From Coprinellus micaceus (taxonomy: Eukaryota > Basidiomycota > Agaricomycetes > Agaricales > Psathyrellaceae): a DNA stretch of 64,000 nt. The stretch covers positions 1,860,001 through 1,924,000 of the forward strand of contig OX596337.1 in assembly GCA_951394405.1 (NCBI GenBank), given 5' to 3'. Positions 1 to 11,502 of this stretch are shown one piece after another (position 1 is the stretch's first letter; every line of letters starts with the position of its first letter). Made by a program: the position numbers and the translations under genes. Under the pieces are notes generated by a model. It made no database searches. It was given only the letters and a program-made list of their open reading frames with translations, and was not told where the DNA came from.

Positions 1-1195
1 GACTTGACAGACGATTCGGAGGAGTGGGTGTCCGCATCTGTATCGTCATCGGTGGTGTCGATGGTCACAGCAGGGATGGGCTGGGAAACGGCGGCGCTGA
101 ATCGGAGAGGCTGAGGGCGGAACTTGGGCCCACTAGCGCTGTTCGAAGTGGGCAGCCCGGGAGGCGGGGAAATACGCCGAGTCTCAATGGGAGGGGGAGT
201 CACCTTGACCGCTGGGGAAGTGACGGAACGATTGCCGCTCAAGACCGAGTTGTTGTTACCTCCACGTCTCCAACTCGAGGCAGCATCGGACTTTGACTGA
301 ACTGGCACGGCACCGAGGGACGTGCCGCCGCTGATGACGGTGGTTCCGCCCGGGGTTGGTGGAGGAACCTGGGGGGTAGCACCGTTCTCTTCGACGTGAG
401 CGCCGGGGGCTTGGAGACTGGAAGAGCGGCTGCCAAAGCGCCCACCGAGAGCGGCGGTCATGGGGACCTGGTCATCGGGCTGAACACCGAGCCCAAGTTG
501 AGCCCTCAACTGGTCAGCCTGGTTGGCCCTGCGCTGCTGAGCGCCGAGGGTGGCTGATCGGAGGTCGAATTGCTGGTTCATGGGGCCTGCAGTAGCGGGG
601 GGATTGTAGCCGACGCTGGTGCGGCGCTCGCGGGCTTGAGCCTGCGCCTGAAGCTGCTGCTGGCGCTGGGCTTGAGCGAGCATCTCGGCCTGGAGTTGCT
701 GGGCCTGCTGAACCTGGAGCGCCTGCGGGTGGTCTGTGATCAGCGGCTGGACATGATGATGTGTGAGAAAAGAGGGTTTTTGTGTACCTGCTGAAGCTTG
801 AACATTTCAATCTGGAGCATCTGCATCTGCATGGCGTTCTGGGGGGCGTACTGTTGCTGCTGCATCATGTTAGGGGCGAAGCCGGGGCTGAAGGGGACGC
901 TATTTGGGTTCATCATGCGGGTCTGGTGCTGGGAGAAACGATTGTTGGGGCCATCGACGGCGGCGGTGAGGGGCATGGCCCTGTTGTAGACGGGCTGCTG
1001 AGGGGGCAAATCGACAAACTGGTCCTCCTCCTCCTCGTAGTAGATGTTTGGGTTGTTGTAGGAGGCCATGCGGGGGACATTGAAAGAGCCGGTGGGAGCA
1101 GCTGTGTGGGGGACATTGAGGGAGGAAGAACGGACACCGCCTGTGCGCAGGCCGGCGAGGAGAGATGCGCGGTTGTTGGGGTTTGCGGTAGACAT
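1..1195 (-). CDS. Low-complexity Gln/Pro/Ser-rich protein, N-terminal part (runs off the left edge)
   Basis: The gene starts at the ATG complementary to 1193-1195 and reads leftward past base 1, so only the first ~380 residues are present. One intron of about 45 nt lies near 743-788 (donor GTACAC), joining a Met/Gln-rich stretch to a long Gln/Ala-rich, probably coiled segment (about residues 135-185). The rest is Ser/Pro/Gly-rich with a repeated GGRFGSRSSSLQ-like patch, and reads as intrinsically disordered. Near the start there is an N-R-A-S-L-L-x-G-L-R-T-G-G motif that looks conserved rather than random. I recognise no enzyme domain. Biased but uninterrupted composition over 1.2 kb makes a real gene likely; function unknown. 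Confidence 0.6.
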
Positions 1196-1485
1196 TGTGG
1201 TGGCGAACGATTACGCTGGAGGTGTTGATTATGGCTGAAAGTAGGAGAACTGCGGGGAGTGAGTGGCAGGCCAGGCTGAAAGCAAGAAAGAGGAGCGTAC
1301 GGGGATAGAAATGGGTGGCCTCTCTGGTGGCAATGGACGAAAAGCGATTAAAGAGCAATACGATTTGATATATAAAAGAGGAGAACCAATACAAGAGATG
1401 AAAACAACCAGAGCCACACAGATGAGAGAGAGAGACAACCCCCAACACCACCCACCCGCTCCCATCACACGCCTGCGACAAACAC

Positions 1486-2173
1486 CTACAAATACTTCTT
1501 CGCACTGGCCCGCACGCGTGCATCGAACACTCCGCTGCGAATCGGCGTGTGCGCGCTGTGGAAGGGATTGGCCAGCGTCTGCGCGGCTCAGCAATGTAAT
1601 TGTTCTCTGCACAAAGAGAATGCGCACCTTGACATACAGCTCCCATACGTCCATGAAGAAGCTCCGGATCCCATCGTCGTTCTTGCTTTCGTGCAACAAT
1701 AGAAACTTCATGTCTGCCCCAGTCAGCACCTCATCCAACAATTAGCAGCCAAAGCTTACTTCCAGGCGTCACAAACGCAGACACCGTCCACTCGTTGAAT
1801 TTATCCACCGCCTTCAGGTACCTGCTCCCAGCCAGTCAGTCTCCCATCTTATCTCCCATCCCGATTCCACGCACATCCCGCCGTCCTTCCGCATCACATC
1901 CTCGATCGCGTCCAAGCTCGCATTCGCAATCATCTGTATCACATGCCGATCCTGCCCGCCCCCCACCCGGGTCGGCCCACTCCCCGTCGATTGCTGCGTC
2001 GCGCTCGACGCTCCCGAAAGCGCCGTCAGCGTCCCGGCAAACGCTGACGTAGACCATGTCGGCAGGTTCGCCGCGAGGGGCGACGTCGCAGTTGGCGTCG
2101 GTTTCAGCGACTGGTGTGTGAGCGTATACAGAGGCGTATCCGAGGGCGAGAGTAGGAATAGGTGGTGCGACAT
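1486..2173 (-). CDS. TRS20: TRAPP complex subunit 2 (Trs20 / TRAPPC2 / sedlin)
   Basis: Sedlin-family core subunit of the TRAPP tethering complexes, which act as Rab/Ypt1 exchange factors in ER-to-Golgi and Golgi traffic. Four exons give about 179 aa. Exon 1 carries the longin-like start (MSHHLFLLSP, then a D-x-P-L-Y motif). The later exons read YLKAVDKFNEWTVSAFVTPG, then MKFLLLHESKNDDGIRSFF, then the C-terminus NPFHSAHTPIRS...KKYL, which follow the sedlin pattern closely. Introns use GTGCGT, GTAAGC and GTGCGC donors. The protein is longer than the usual ~140 aa because of a Ser/Thr/Gly-rich insertion around residues 50-75. It is divergent from the rhomboid gene, with only 109 bp between the two ATGs. 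Confidence 0.9.
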
Positions 2174-2282
2174 CGTTCAAGGTTGCCTATGTAGAGTCTA
2201 GCGTAGTTGCCGACGCGACCGATTCAGAGACGATCCCCATCAATAGAGCCAAATACATCCTTTGCTTCTCTCCTCAACCACC

Positions 2283-3469
2283 ATGGCCTCTGCGTTCCTC
2301 ACTCTGGGGCTGAGGCGCGCCGTGTCCGCCATCCGGGCCTCTCCAATAGTCCGATGCACCCCAGCGAGGACGTTCACTTCCCAGAAACCCTCCTTTAGTT
2401 CGATACCCCAACCATCGCGCGTGCTGAGGCTCCTTACCCAACGCGGCGGCGCTAATCTCAAGTTCCCCGCACCCAAACCTCCGTCAGGCCCAAAGACGTT
2501 CTTTACCTCTTCTAAGCAGTCAATCAAATACCCTGCACACCCACCACCACCCCCACGGCAATCCTCCAACTTCTTTGGTTTCCTCAACAAAATCCCAGAG
2601 GATGCCGTTTTCTATGGCATCATAGGCCTCAACGTCGCCGTGTTCACGATGTGGCTCATGGCGCAGCAGAAATACGTGCGTCCACCTCTATATCCACCAC
2701 CTCATCCTCCAAACCACCTAACGACACGGAACAACAGAAACTAGAACAAGACCGCGGACCCCTCCTCTGGATGCTCAACAACTTTACGAGTTGCTGGCGG
2801 AACCTCCAATCTGGTCGAATGTAAGTCGTCTCGGGCCTCTGTCTCCCGATACCGACCTCGATCATGTTTTACAGATGGGTACCCCTAACCTCCTGCTTCT
2901 CCCACAAGGACTGGTCCCACATCCTCTTCAACGGGTTCACGTTCTTCTTCATGTCCCCTCTGGTCCTACGAACACTGGGAAGCAAGAGCTTCATCTTCCT
3001 CTACCTCGGAGGTACGCTTCCCTCTCTCCCCACTATCCCAATCCTTTACTCACACCCCACCTTACAGCCGGCCTAACATCCTGCGCAATCTCCCTCCTCT
3101 ATGACCGCTACGTCGACCACCGCGACGTCCCCTCGCACGGCGCCTCCGGGGCCATTTACGGCGTCGTCACCTTCCTCGCATGCCTCGCACCTACCATCAC
3201 ATTCCAACTCTACGGTATCATCCCCGTCCCTGCATGGCTGGCTGCCCTCGGTTTGCTCGGATACGACACATATTCAACGTATACAGATAACGTGAGTTTC
3301 ACTCCCTTCCTCTTCTTGTATGAGAGGTGGAAAGGATAGAATCGCTGACGAAATGGCGATGTAGCGCAACGGAACGGATACAGTGGGCCACATCGGCGGG
3401 ATGCTCTCTGGCGCGGCATACTACATCATGCTCCGCCGGACTGGGAGGATTATGCCTCTCAAGTGGTAA
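2283..3469 (+). CDS. Mitochondrial rhomboid-family intramembrane serine protease (Pcp1/PARL type)
   Basis: Five exons give about 314 aa. The ATG at 2283 sits in a CCACCATGG context, and an Arg/Ser-rich, acid-free N-terminus looks like a mitochondrial presequence. An in-frame ATG at 2262 is a weaker choice. After a first membrane segment (GIIGLNVAVFTMWLM) come the rhomboid marks: the LTSCFSHKDWSHILFNG loop, GASGAIYG with the catalytic Ser, and VGHIGG with the catalytic His near the C-terminus. Introns start at GTGCGT (2676), GTAAGT (2821), GTACGC (3012) and GTGAGT (3292). Pcp1/PARL proteases of the inner membrane process proteins such as Mgm1/OPA1; that substrate is family knowledge, not seen here. 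It is convergent with the CLASP gene. Confidence 0.85.
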
Positions 3470-4113
3470 TCTGCTTCGCCCCCGAATCACCGACCTCGCG
3501 TCAAGACTTAATCCAACGACATCCAGCATAAGAACTTCACTCGAAAACGTATCAGGGGATAACCCCAAGCCTCATCCCGATACGGGATCGAAGCTCTACA
3601 TCCTGGCTTAGACTCGCCAGGACTCCCCCCATTATTTATTTAACCAGACCTCCCCGCTATCTATGTAAGACTATACAACTAACCTCAAACCACTCCTCCT
3701 CCTCCTGCTCTGCCCCATGTAACTTAACCCACACTTGTACCACCACCACTCAACCTACGTAGACACATACCTATCAGCGAACTAATCAATGGATTCGACG
3801 CCCCAATCATATGTGCTCATCCTCAATGGAAGACATATAACATTAAACATACACATGGAAACGTGCTTTGACATGAGCTAGAACGTTTGTGTCTACAGAC
3901 AAAAATCTAGAGTACGGCGAGAAGGCATTACAAACGAGAGCTGAGGATAGCGTTGCATCGACATACACGAGGAAAGAGAAGGACAACATAGCGGAGTAAG
4001 GTAAGAGGAAGGTTTGAAGCATTCTGAACGAAACGAGCGCGTGCAAAAGAACTGCGCACGAACAGAAAAAGGGCAGAGCCGTCAATCGACTCTGGGGTAT
4101 TAATAACTCGGCC
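3470..4113. other. Intergenic region between convergent genes
   Basis: This 644-bp stretch holds the 3' ends of the rhomboid gene (+) and the CLASP gene (-). It is pyrimidine-rich then purine-rich. I see no coding frame with family resemblance, no RNA gene and no repeat. Confidence 0.6.
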
Positions 4114-7100
4114 TCACGCCCTCGCCCCCCTCATCGGCGTACTCGTCCTCGTATCCAACCTCCTAATCTCCTTCTGGAACTTCGCAATCCCCCCATCCCC
4201 TCCTTGCGCATCCACGCCCCTCGCCCCATGCTTATCAAACAAATACGTCAACAAGTTCTTCTTATCATCTGCCAACCCATCGAGCAGCCCAAAGAGCTGC
4301 GTCTCGTCTTTCAGGACGAGTTGCGCAGAGATGATGGCTGCAGCCGCAGACTCGCGGACGACGAGCGAGGAGCGGTCGTTCAGAGCCTACATATCCCAGT
4401 CCCAATGAGTAAGTAAAGAATGAATATGAGGGACAGGGAATGAGATGAATGAACGCACCGAAATCAAAGTCCCCTTCAGCCTAGGCAACTCCTCCTCTGC
4501 AATCTCCGCTGGCAACCTCAACACAAACTTCCCCAGCGCAATCAACCCAAACGCCACGGTTGCCGCCTTCACCTCCTGCTCCCCCGCCCCATTCTGCTCC
4601 AGCTGGAACGACTTTAAGCACCCGTGGAACGTCGTTAATCCATAAACAGGATCACTTCGCGTGGTGAGGGCGTCGCGGATGGTAGACGTAGCTTCGAGGA
4701 CGTTCACTTTGTTGCAATAGCGCACGCGGAGGAGCATGGAGAAGAGGTCGGCCTCGCGACCCTCCAGGTAAGGCCCTTGGTTCTCAAGCATCTCCCAGAC
4801 GATGATGAGAGCGTATTCCAGGTCGTCCTCCTGCTTACCGGGCTCCAAATATTGCATCAGAGCGTTGAACAGCTTGCTGAATATCCGGTCGGTATCCCAC
4901 AACTCTGAGCGCGAAGTGAGCGCGGCAGTGGGGCTCTTCATGGTGAAAGGCGACGGGCTTCCGCCAGGGCTGGGAGGTGGGGAGCTCAAGTCGGAGACGG
5001 TGTTCTCAGAACAGATCAACGCGAGGCGCTGCAAGCCATCCTTGCTGATCTGTCCAGACTCCAATGTGGCGACATGCGACTTGAGTTCCTCAATCCGCTC
5101 GGCATCGTCTCTCGACTTGAGAGGGGCTGCTTTCGACATAACTAGGTATTCTCCGTCAGAGATTGCAACTCAAACCGGTTGAAACCCCACTTACGCGCTG
5201 TTCTCTTCAACCACCACCCCGTCTCGTGCCTCTGCGCCTGCAACACATCGAGCAAACTCGTTGCCTTCTTCGCCGCTACCGGACTATCCCTAAACATTGC
5301 CGCCTGTTTCATCACCGCCGTCGCCCTCGCATTCGCGCTTAGTTTGGGAGTGACAGGGGCCCTCATCGCCAACGGTATCGGGGCTGGCTTGGTCTTGCCC
5401 TTTGCACGAACCGTTCCTGTACCGTTGGAGCTGACCCCAGCCCTGTTCGCTGCGTTGACGGCGGCTGCCATGGCAGCGGCGCCAACGGGGACGGGGACGA
5501 TGGGCTCTTGCAAGTCGTTCTCGTCAACGAGCTCCAACAGCCGCTCAGCAGCACTCTCAGCCTGCTCCGCTCGTGCCCTCAACGCGTCTTCGACGACTAC
5601 AGCTTGCTGAGGCAGCAGTCCGCTGCCCATATCAGACACGGACCCAGAGGAGAGTGCGTTGGACACAGACGCCGTTGGCTTTGAGCCGAACGACATAGGA
5701 GACTTTGGTTGATGGCCTGGCATCTTCTCATACAAACCAGAGAACGACATCAAGTTCATCGAATGGTCGTCATCAGAGTCGGTGTCTTCCTCGGGGATAG
5801 GGACGCCTTGGGCCATAAGCAGAGACTCGTCCTCCAGATTCCCAAGAGGCATCATCAGCGACTGGCGCGAATTAGCGGCAGCTGGAGGTGCACGCAGCGT
5901 CGCAGTAGGACGAGAGCTCGGGGATGGATGGCCATTGGAGGAGGGAGGAGATGCGGGGAGGGCTGTTTGCATTGCCCTGCGGAGGGTACCCGTGTTGTTG
6001 GGAGGAGATGTAGCCAGGGGGGACGACGTCCGTCTGCGAGGGTCAAACTGGTGGTCCGATAGTGACGGAGACCGCGCCCGCTTGCTCCCGGACGAGCCCC
6101 GAGCATGGTTCCCGATGGACATAGGGTTCGCGCCAGAGCTAACAGAGCGCATCGCCGACATCTGCACACCTGGTGGTCTGGAAGGAGGAGATCCGGGGGT
6201 TGACGCCATCCGGAGCGGGGAAGACGGTCGAGTGGCGGTAGATTTGGGGGAGGTGTTGACACCAGGGGAGCCTGCGCGTCGATTGACGGGGGTCTGAGAG
6301 GAAGAGGTGGCTTGGTGTCGCAAAGTCGGCGGTGCATTCGCGATAGCCTTCGCCTTTGCTCGGCTTGCGGCTATGGCGGCAGCGATGCTCGACTTCTTGG
6401 GCACCTTGGGCGTCGGGGCGATTCCCCCAACAAGTTCGGGATTGGGGCAGGCCCTTTCGACTTGCTTGCGAGCTGTCGCATCCAGGGATTCCAAAATAAC
6501 GAAGGCAGAGTCATGCCATACGGCATCGAAGGACCAGAACATGACTCTACTCGTCTCCCTCACCGCAGGATTCGGGTCAGCAAGTGCCTTCTTGACGGAC
6601 TTTTCCAATACTTCCAACCCACCAGATCCCTCTATAGAGTTTCTGGAACGAGCTCCATGCGTCTCGATGAAATATTTCAAGTGCGCTATAGCGTATGTTC
6701 GAGACTGGGTATTCTTTTCTTGGAGACCTGCCCACAACAGGGGAAAGAGAATTCTAGAGGGGGCAGAAGTGTGGGTGATGATGTCGGTGACGCACAATTG
6801 CGACTGTTGTGCGGTGAGCTTCTTGGTAAAACCCGCCATTTTGAAGAGATTGGTGAGGAGGAGATCGCAGAAAGGGTCCAGGCCCGTTCCAAGGGTCGTT
6901 GCCAGCTCTGAGTAAAGATTGCAGGTGTTAATTGCGACTGTCGTTCTCAGACTCGCAAGCTAAAACGCATTTAGTATGTACGTCTTGAGGGACACGTTTG
7001 TGCTCACCGTTTTCAGTGACCACTGCATGAACCCCTCTTTCAAGCACGCATAGAAGGTCTCCGTATATCGGGTGTGTGCGTCACCTTTCAACATCCCCCT

Positions 7101-8523
7101 TACTCTCTGGACAGCCTGCTCGCGAGTACTCCAATTGTGCTCTGTTTCCTTGCCTTCGAAAGGTTTGGCCATGGCAGAGAATTCATTCTCCAGATCTTTC
7201 GCCGACGCAATCTACGAACCCAATAAGCACATGAAAAGGCTTTAAACGAACATTCGGACATACATAAACTGGCCGAACGTCAGATGATGAATCAGATGCC
7301 ATCGGCGTTTGAGGTTGGGAACTTGGTGTAGGCGATGCGGCGGCTCCTCGACTCTCCGGACGAGAGAAATTGTCCTTTATACTCGATGAGCTGGCGGTCT
7401 TTGACAAGCCACTGCCCGAGCTAGGTACTCTCGGACGCTTCCCCGCCAACATGAGACTCGGGGGGACGTACTCCTTCGGTTTCGAGGGCCCAACGTCGCC
7501 GTTCTCTGAACCTTCACTGGCGGGGAAAGAGCTAGCAGCCAACAGTTTGGAGAGAACACTATCAACAATTGTCTTCCGAACATTCTTCTTGGTGAGCTCT
7601 TTCTTCAGGTCAGCCCGTGCAGCGTCGGTGACGTAGGGCCCAGAGAACAGCTCGACAACAGACGTCCTAGCACAATCGCGAACATGGGCGTCTGTGTCTT
7701 CCAAACAGTCCACCAGAAGCGAGAGGTACGGTCGGATGGGGAACTGGGGTTGTGCCCGCCTAACGTTCACCAGGGTAAGAATAGACTACAGGGGGTGAGC
7801 ATCTTGAGGGGATGAAGCTAGAGTAGCGACGCACTTGTTCCTTGATTTTCCACACTTTGCTGGCAAGCCCGTTCTCCTTCACGACGCGTTCGAAGAACAT
7901 CATTGGAGTTTCCGGGCTCTTCCCTGACTTCGATGAGAATGAGCTGTTGGCACTAGCTTTGAAAGCGTATCCGCCGAGCAAGACCAACGCTTCCCTGGCC
8001 TTGGCCTGAGGCCGCTCCTTGTCCCCAAGTCTATCAACGATCCCGCCCGAGGGAAGAAGGGCGGTCAACGCTTGTCGCAACGTCGGTACATCGATAACGC
8101 TGGAGGATCCGCTCGACGAGGAGGCCAAGGGGGCGTTAGATTGCAGAGGTCCCACGTTCCGCGCAATGATGAGTGGCAGCAGAGACGGAAGAGCATTCAG
8201 AGTGGCGTTCGACAGGTGTTGGTTGGATGTACGAAGGCATGCCTTGAACAAGCTGAGGACGGCATCCACATCTGGAATCTGTGTTGAAGGACCACGGTGA
8301 GATTCCTGCTCGACACCTGGAGAAACCACGACGTACCTCAGCCCCACCCTCGAATTCAGCCTGGAGCTTTGCCAGCGCGTCGACCTTTACATCGACATCT
8401 AGACACGGAGAGTCGAAGAGTGGTCTGAGTCTCAGGAATTTCAACAGGGTATGACGAGGACTTGCCATTGCTCTTGGCCTGGTTGATGAGCTTCTCAATG
8501 GGCGATTCGTCGGTGTCCATCAT
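4114..8523 (-). CDS. CLASP-family microtubule-associated protein (Stu1/Cls1-like)
   Basis: A large TOG-repeat protein of about 1,200 aa that binds and stabilises microtubule plus ends and the spindle. The ATG at 8521-8523 (or the adjacent one at 8518-8520) gives MDTDESPIEKLINQAKSN. A 67-nt GC-AG intron (8399-8465) then restores the family-like KSNDVDVKVDALAKLQ. A first TOG-like helical region (to about 7180) is followed by the CLASP N-terminal (second TOG) domain at 5900-7170, with SQLCVTDIITHTSAPSRILF and an IAHLKYFIETH helix. Next is a long Ser/Pro/Arg-rich linker (about 5300-6350), typical of the microtubule-binding region, then a C-terminal HEAT-like domain (4114-5139). About seven introns interrupt it. 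The stop is TGA at 4114-4116. Confidence 0.85.
8399..8465 (-). other. GC-AG intron in the CLASP gene
   Basis: On the minus strand the exon ends ...AGCAATG, followed by the donor GCAAGT. The intron ends GTGTCTAG, followed by ATGTCGATG. Splicing gives S-N-D-V-D-V-K in frame, the expected CLASP N-terminus. No GT donor nearby gives this frame. Length 67 nt. Confidence 0.7.
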
Positions 8524-8767
8524 GCAGAGCGATGTACAGCACAGAGGCTGTTGGAGAGGAGGGAGCCCACGTCGACCGGGGCAAGGGGATTTTGAGGTGA
8601 AGGACCTAAATGAAGTCGGAAGCAAAGCCCAGTTTGGCAGGTCACGACTTGTTGACGCGCCGTGCCAAGCGACCCTGGTAACCGGTTCACACTCTGTTTC
8701 AAGCACTCATACGATTCGTTGAGAAATCCATTTTACATTCGATACTACAACTTTCTCCTTTGAACTT

Positions 8768-9356
8768 TCACTTCGCGTCCGAGTGGCCGAGAGACTTTCC
8801 TGGTTGGATATGGTCGCGAATTCTCTGCTTCTAAACCCGGGATTCAGATTTGAAACTATGGACGCCGAATGTAGATCTTTGCACGTACGAGAACCTTCAG
8901 CTCCGGGAACCCTCCCTCCACTTTGCGATCCCAAGCGAGGATTGGCTGGGCTTGACCAGGGATAGATAGCCACACGCGGAACCTCCCCGCGGTATCCTCA
9001 GCGTTCAGAGGGATCAGGCTAATGGAACCGACGGCAGGAGGAGGGAAGGTCAAAAACAATTCAGTCTGGACCCATGTGGCCCGGTGTAGCCTGATAACGG
9101 AGCACAGAGCAGGGTGTTGAGATTGCCAGAGACCCAGGTGAGCACATAAATTCCTCTCACCAACGGCACTGAACGGGTTCGTCATTCACAGCGGCCCCGA
9201 AGAATAACAGCGCCAACGTACTCGATCGCAGAACTCAATAGTCACCGTGGTCGTAGCCAGGGGCTGAGGGAATACAAATGTTGACGGGTCCAAGAGATCC
9301 TGGACTACGAGAGTGACAGAAGAGGCATCGTCTGGGGCGTCGATAGGGCAGGACAT
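8768..9356 (-). CDS. Selenoprotein W-like (Rdx family) thioredoxin-fold protein, Cys form
   Basis: Small redox protein of the SelT/SelW/SelH (Rdx) family. Four exons. Exon 1 starts at ATG 9354-9356 in a GCCACCATG context and ends ...TIEFCDR. An 8-nt exon (9161-9168) adds the second Cys, giving the C-x-x-C motif FCDRCRWLHRATW. Exon 3 holds LFLTFPPPAVGSISLIP and LAWDRKVEGGFPELK, the family hallmark WDRK...GGFPE. The last exon gives KQRIRDHIQPGKSLGHSD, again family-typical. Both motif positions are Cys, so no selenocysteine is used. It is divergent from PCH2 with 127 bp between starts. The substrate is unknown for the family. Confidence 0.85.
9161..9168 (-). other. 8-nt microexon of the SelW-like gene
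   Basis: The minus-strand sequence TGCCGTTG is flanked by CAG on its 5' side and GTGAGA on its 3' side. It joins exon 1 (ends at 9222, donor GTACGT) to exon 3 (starts at 9090 after TTATCAG) and yields C-R-W, supplying the second Cys of the CxxC motif. The flanking introns are 53 and 70 nt. Confidence 0.75.
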
Positions 9357-9483
9357 GGTGGCAGATGCTGAGAGAGACGGCAGCGTGACCAGTCGCCAAT
9401 TTAGGTGTTTACGCGTTGTTTGTCCAAACTCGTGCAGAGCGCGTTTTGTCCTGGTCCAACACCTCTTGTCTCTTCCCCTCACC

Positions 9484-11217
9484 ATGACCATCGCAGACGT
9501 CTCTATGGCGAAGCAGGATTCGTCCTCCAGTACGACGGCCACCGTCGCGCGATGGACCGTTCACGGCAAGTTCTCTCGATTTCAGGGCTACCGATTCGCT
9601 CACGATTCAACGCGCATATAGTCGAGGCCAGGCTCCAACAGCGAGCCGCAGCTCGATTTGACTCGATCCGGAAGCACGTACACACATACATGAGCTCATT
9701 GGAGAGGATATCCCTTCCTGCCAAGCTTCAAGGATGGCAAGACGTCCCAGAGCTGGCATCCTCCGTCGACCAGATCACCATCTGCGAGTCGCGGTGTCCT
9801 TTGAACGTCCTCAGCGTCTCAGATGCCCTCCTTCAAATCCACGTATACCAGCCATCCGATAGTGACTCCTTTGAAGAGTTCTCCTCGGGTGGACCTGGGG
9901 GTGGCGAGGACGAAACGATGGCGGCGACTGTTTGCGAACTCCCGAACAGTAACTGGGAGGGACTCTGGGACTCTCTCATCTACGGCGACGACGTCAAGAT
10001 GAAACTCTTAGATTATATTCATGCTACGTTCACTCTGAGTGACGCGAATGTCGACTGTATGCTGCTCGTTTATTCTCTTTCACCCATTCGAAACTGAGTC
10101 GTATTGCAGTCAACCTCATCTCGTGGAACCGCGTCGTCCTCCTGCATGGGCCTCCGGGGACGGGAAAGACATCGCTATGTCGCGCTCTCGCTCAGAAATT
10201 GTCGATACGACTCTCTCATAGGTTCTCAAGTGCTCGCCTAATGGAAATCAACGCACATTCCCTGTTTTCCAAGTGGTTCTCTGAGTCGGGGAAGCTGGTC
10301 CAGAGGCTCTTCAGTAGCATCAACGAACTCATCGAGGAGGAAGATACTTTTGTGGTCGTCCTGATTGGTATGTGCATATGTCAGCTCCCTTATACCTGAG
10401 CTTACCACTTTATGTAGATGAGGTTGAGTCGTTAACCGCTGCCCGAGCTGGCGCCGTCGCAGGCACAGAACCCTCTGACGGCCTTCGGGTATGACGTTCT
10501 GCAGGTCCTTCTCCGTCGCGTCATACTGACAATGGGCCATAGGTTGTGAATGCTCTCCTAACGCAACTAGACAAACTACGGCACAAGAAGAACGTGCTGG
10601 TAATGTCAACCAGCAACTTGGTGAAAGCCATTGGTAAGTGCATGCTCTTCGCCTATATACCCAATCTCACGTCATCCCTTCAGATTGCGCGTTCCTCGAC
10701 AGGGCAGACATTGTCCAATACATCGACCTCCCAGGTCGAGAAGCTATCTATGACATCCTTCGGACATGCCTCAACGAAGTCATGATCAAAGGCGTGGTCC
10801 CAGCCATTGTAAGCCTCTCTTACCTTCCATGGTCCCTCTCGCATACCTGATACGTCTCTCCTCCAGCCCCTCCCAACACTCAAGCAGGTCCAAATGTACG
10901 AACGCTCACACGAGACCACCTCCGATGACATTTTCCAAATATCCCTAGACACTCGCGAGCGTACCAAGAACATCGGCCTGCGGCTGCTCAACTTGGCCGA
11001 CAAGTGTCGCACACAGGGCATGTCTGGGCGCTCCCTCCGACGCCTGCCTGTCCTCGCACTGGCACGGTTCATTGGCCTGGGGTTGTCCTCGACGCCCGCG
11101 GGTGGTTCGGACGGACTGGACGCGGATTCGGGGGCGCCGCAGGTGGAGGGGTGGGTCGCGGGGATGGAGAGGGTCGTACAGGAGCAGGGAGATGAGCTAC
11201 AGAGGCTGGGTGCCTGA
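9484..11217 (+). CDS. PCH2: Pachytene checkpoint AAA+ ATPase PCH2 / TRIP13
   Basis: Hexameric AAA+ remodeller that converts HORMA-domain proteins (Hop1, Mad2) between conformations, acting in meiotic recombination control and spindle checkpoint signalling. A 56-nt intron (9530-9585) is inferred in the N-terminus. With it the protein starts [15 protein letters not shown] and runs into [21 protein letters not shown] later ATG at 9552 is the alternative if no intron is used. The ATPase core is unmistakable: [20 protein letters not shown] (Walker A), [29 protein letters not shown] (Walker B), a GTEPSDGLR loop and [10 protein letters not shown]. Further introns start at GTATGC, GTATGT, GTATGA, GTAAGT and GTAAGC. 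The stop is TGA at 11215-11217. Confidence 0.92.
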
Positions 11218-11502
11218 TCCAGATCCCCTATTTGCTTCCTTATTGAGTTGATTTGTGTTCTCTCGGTTGTGACTGCACCTCTTACTCGCTAAATGGACAA
11301 TGTCGAGTTCAGTGCGGATAGACGGCTGGAACGGTCTGTGGATATTAAATCGCTTAAATGGGTAGTAGGCGTGCAGTACAGTACTGGGCTCGCTCTCATA
11401 GTGCCAGTGGTTTAGCATCTGCAAGCAATGGCGGCGACGGGCCTGTACGGGGGGTTCGTCTGAATATATCTAGGAGGGGGTCGGGCAGAACTTGCCTAGC
11501 GA

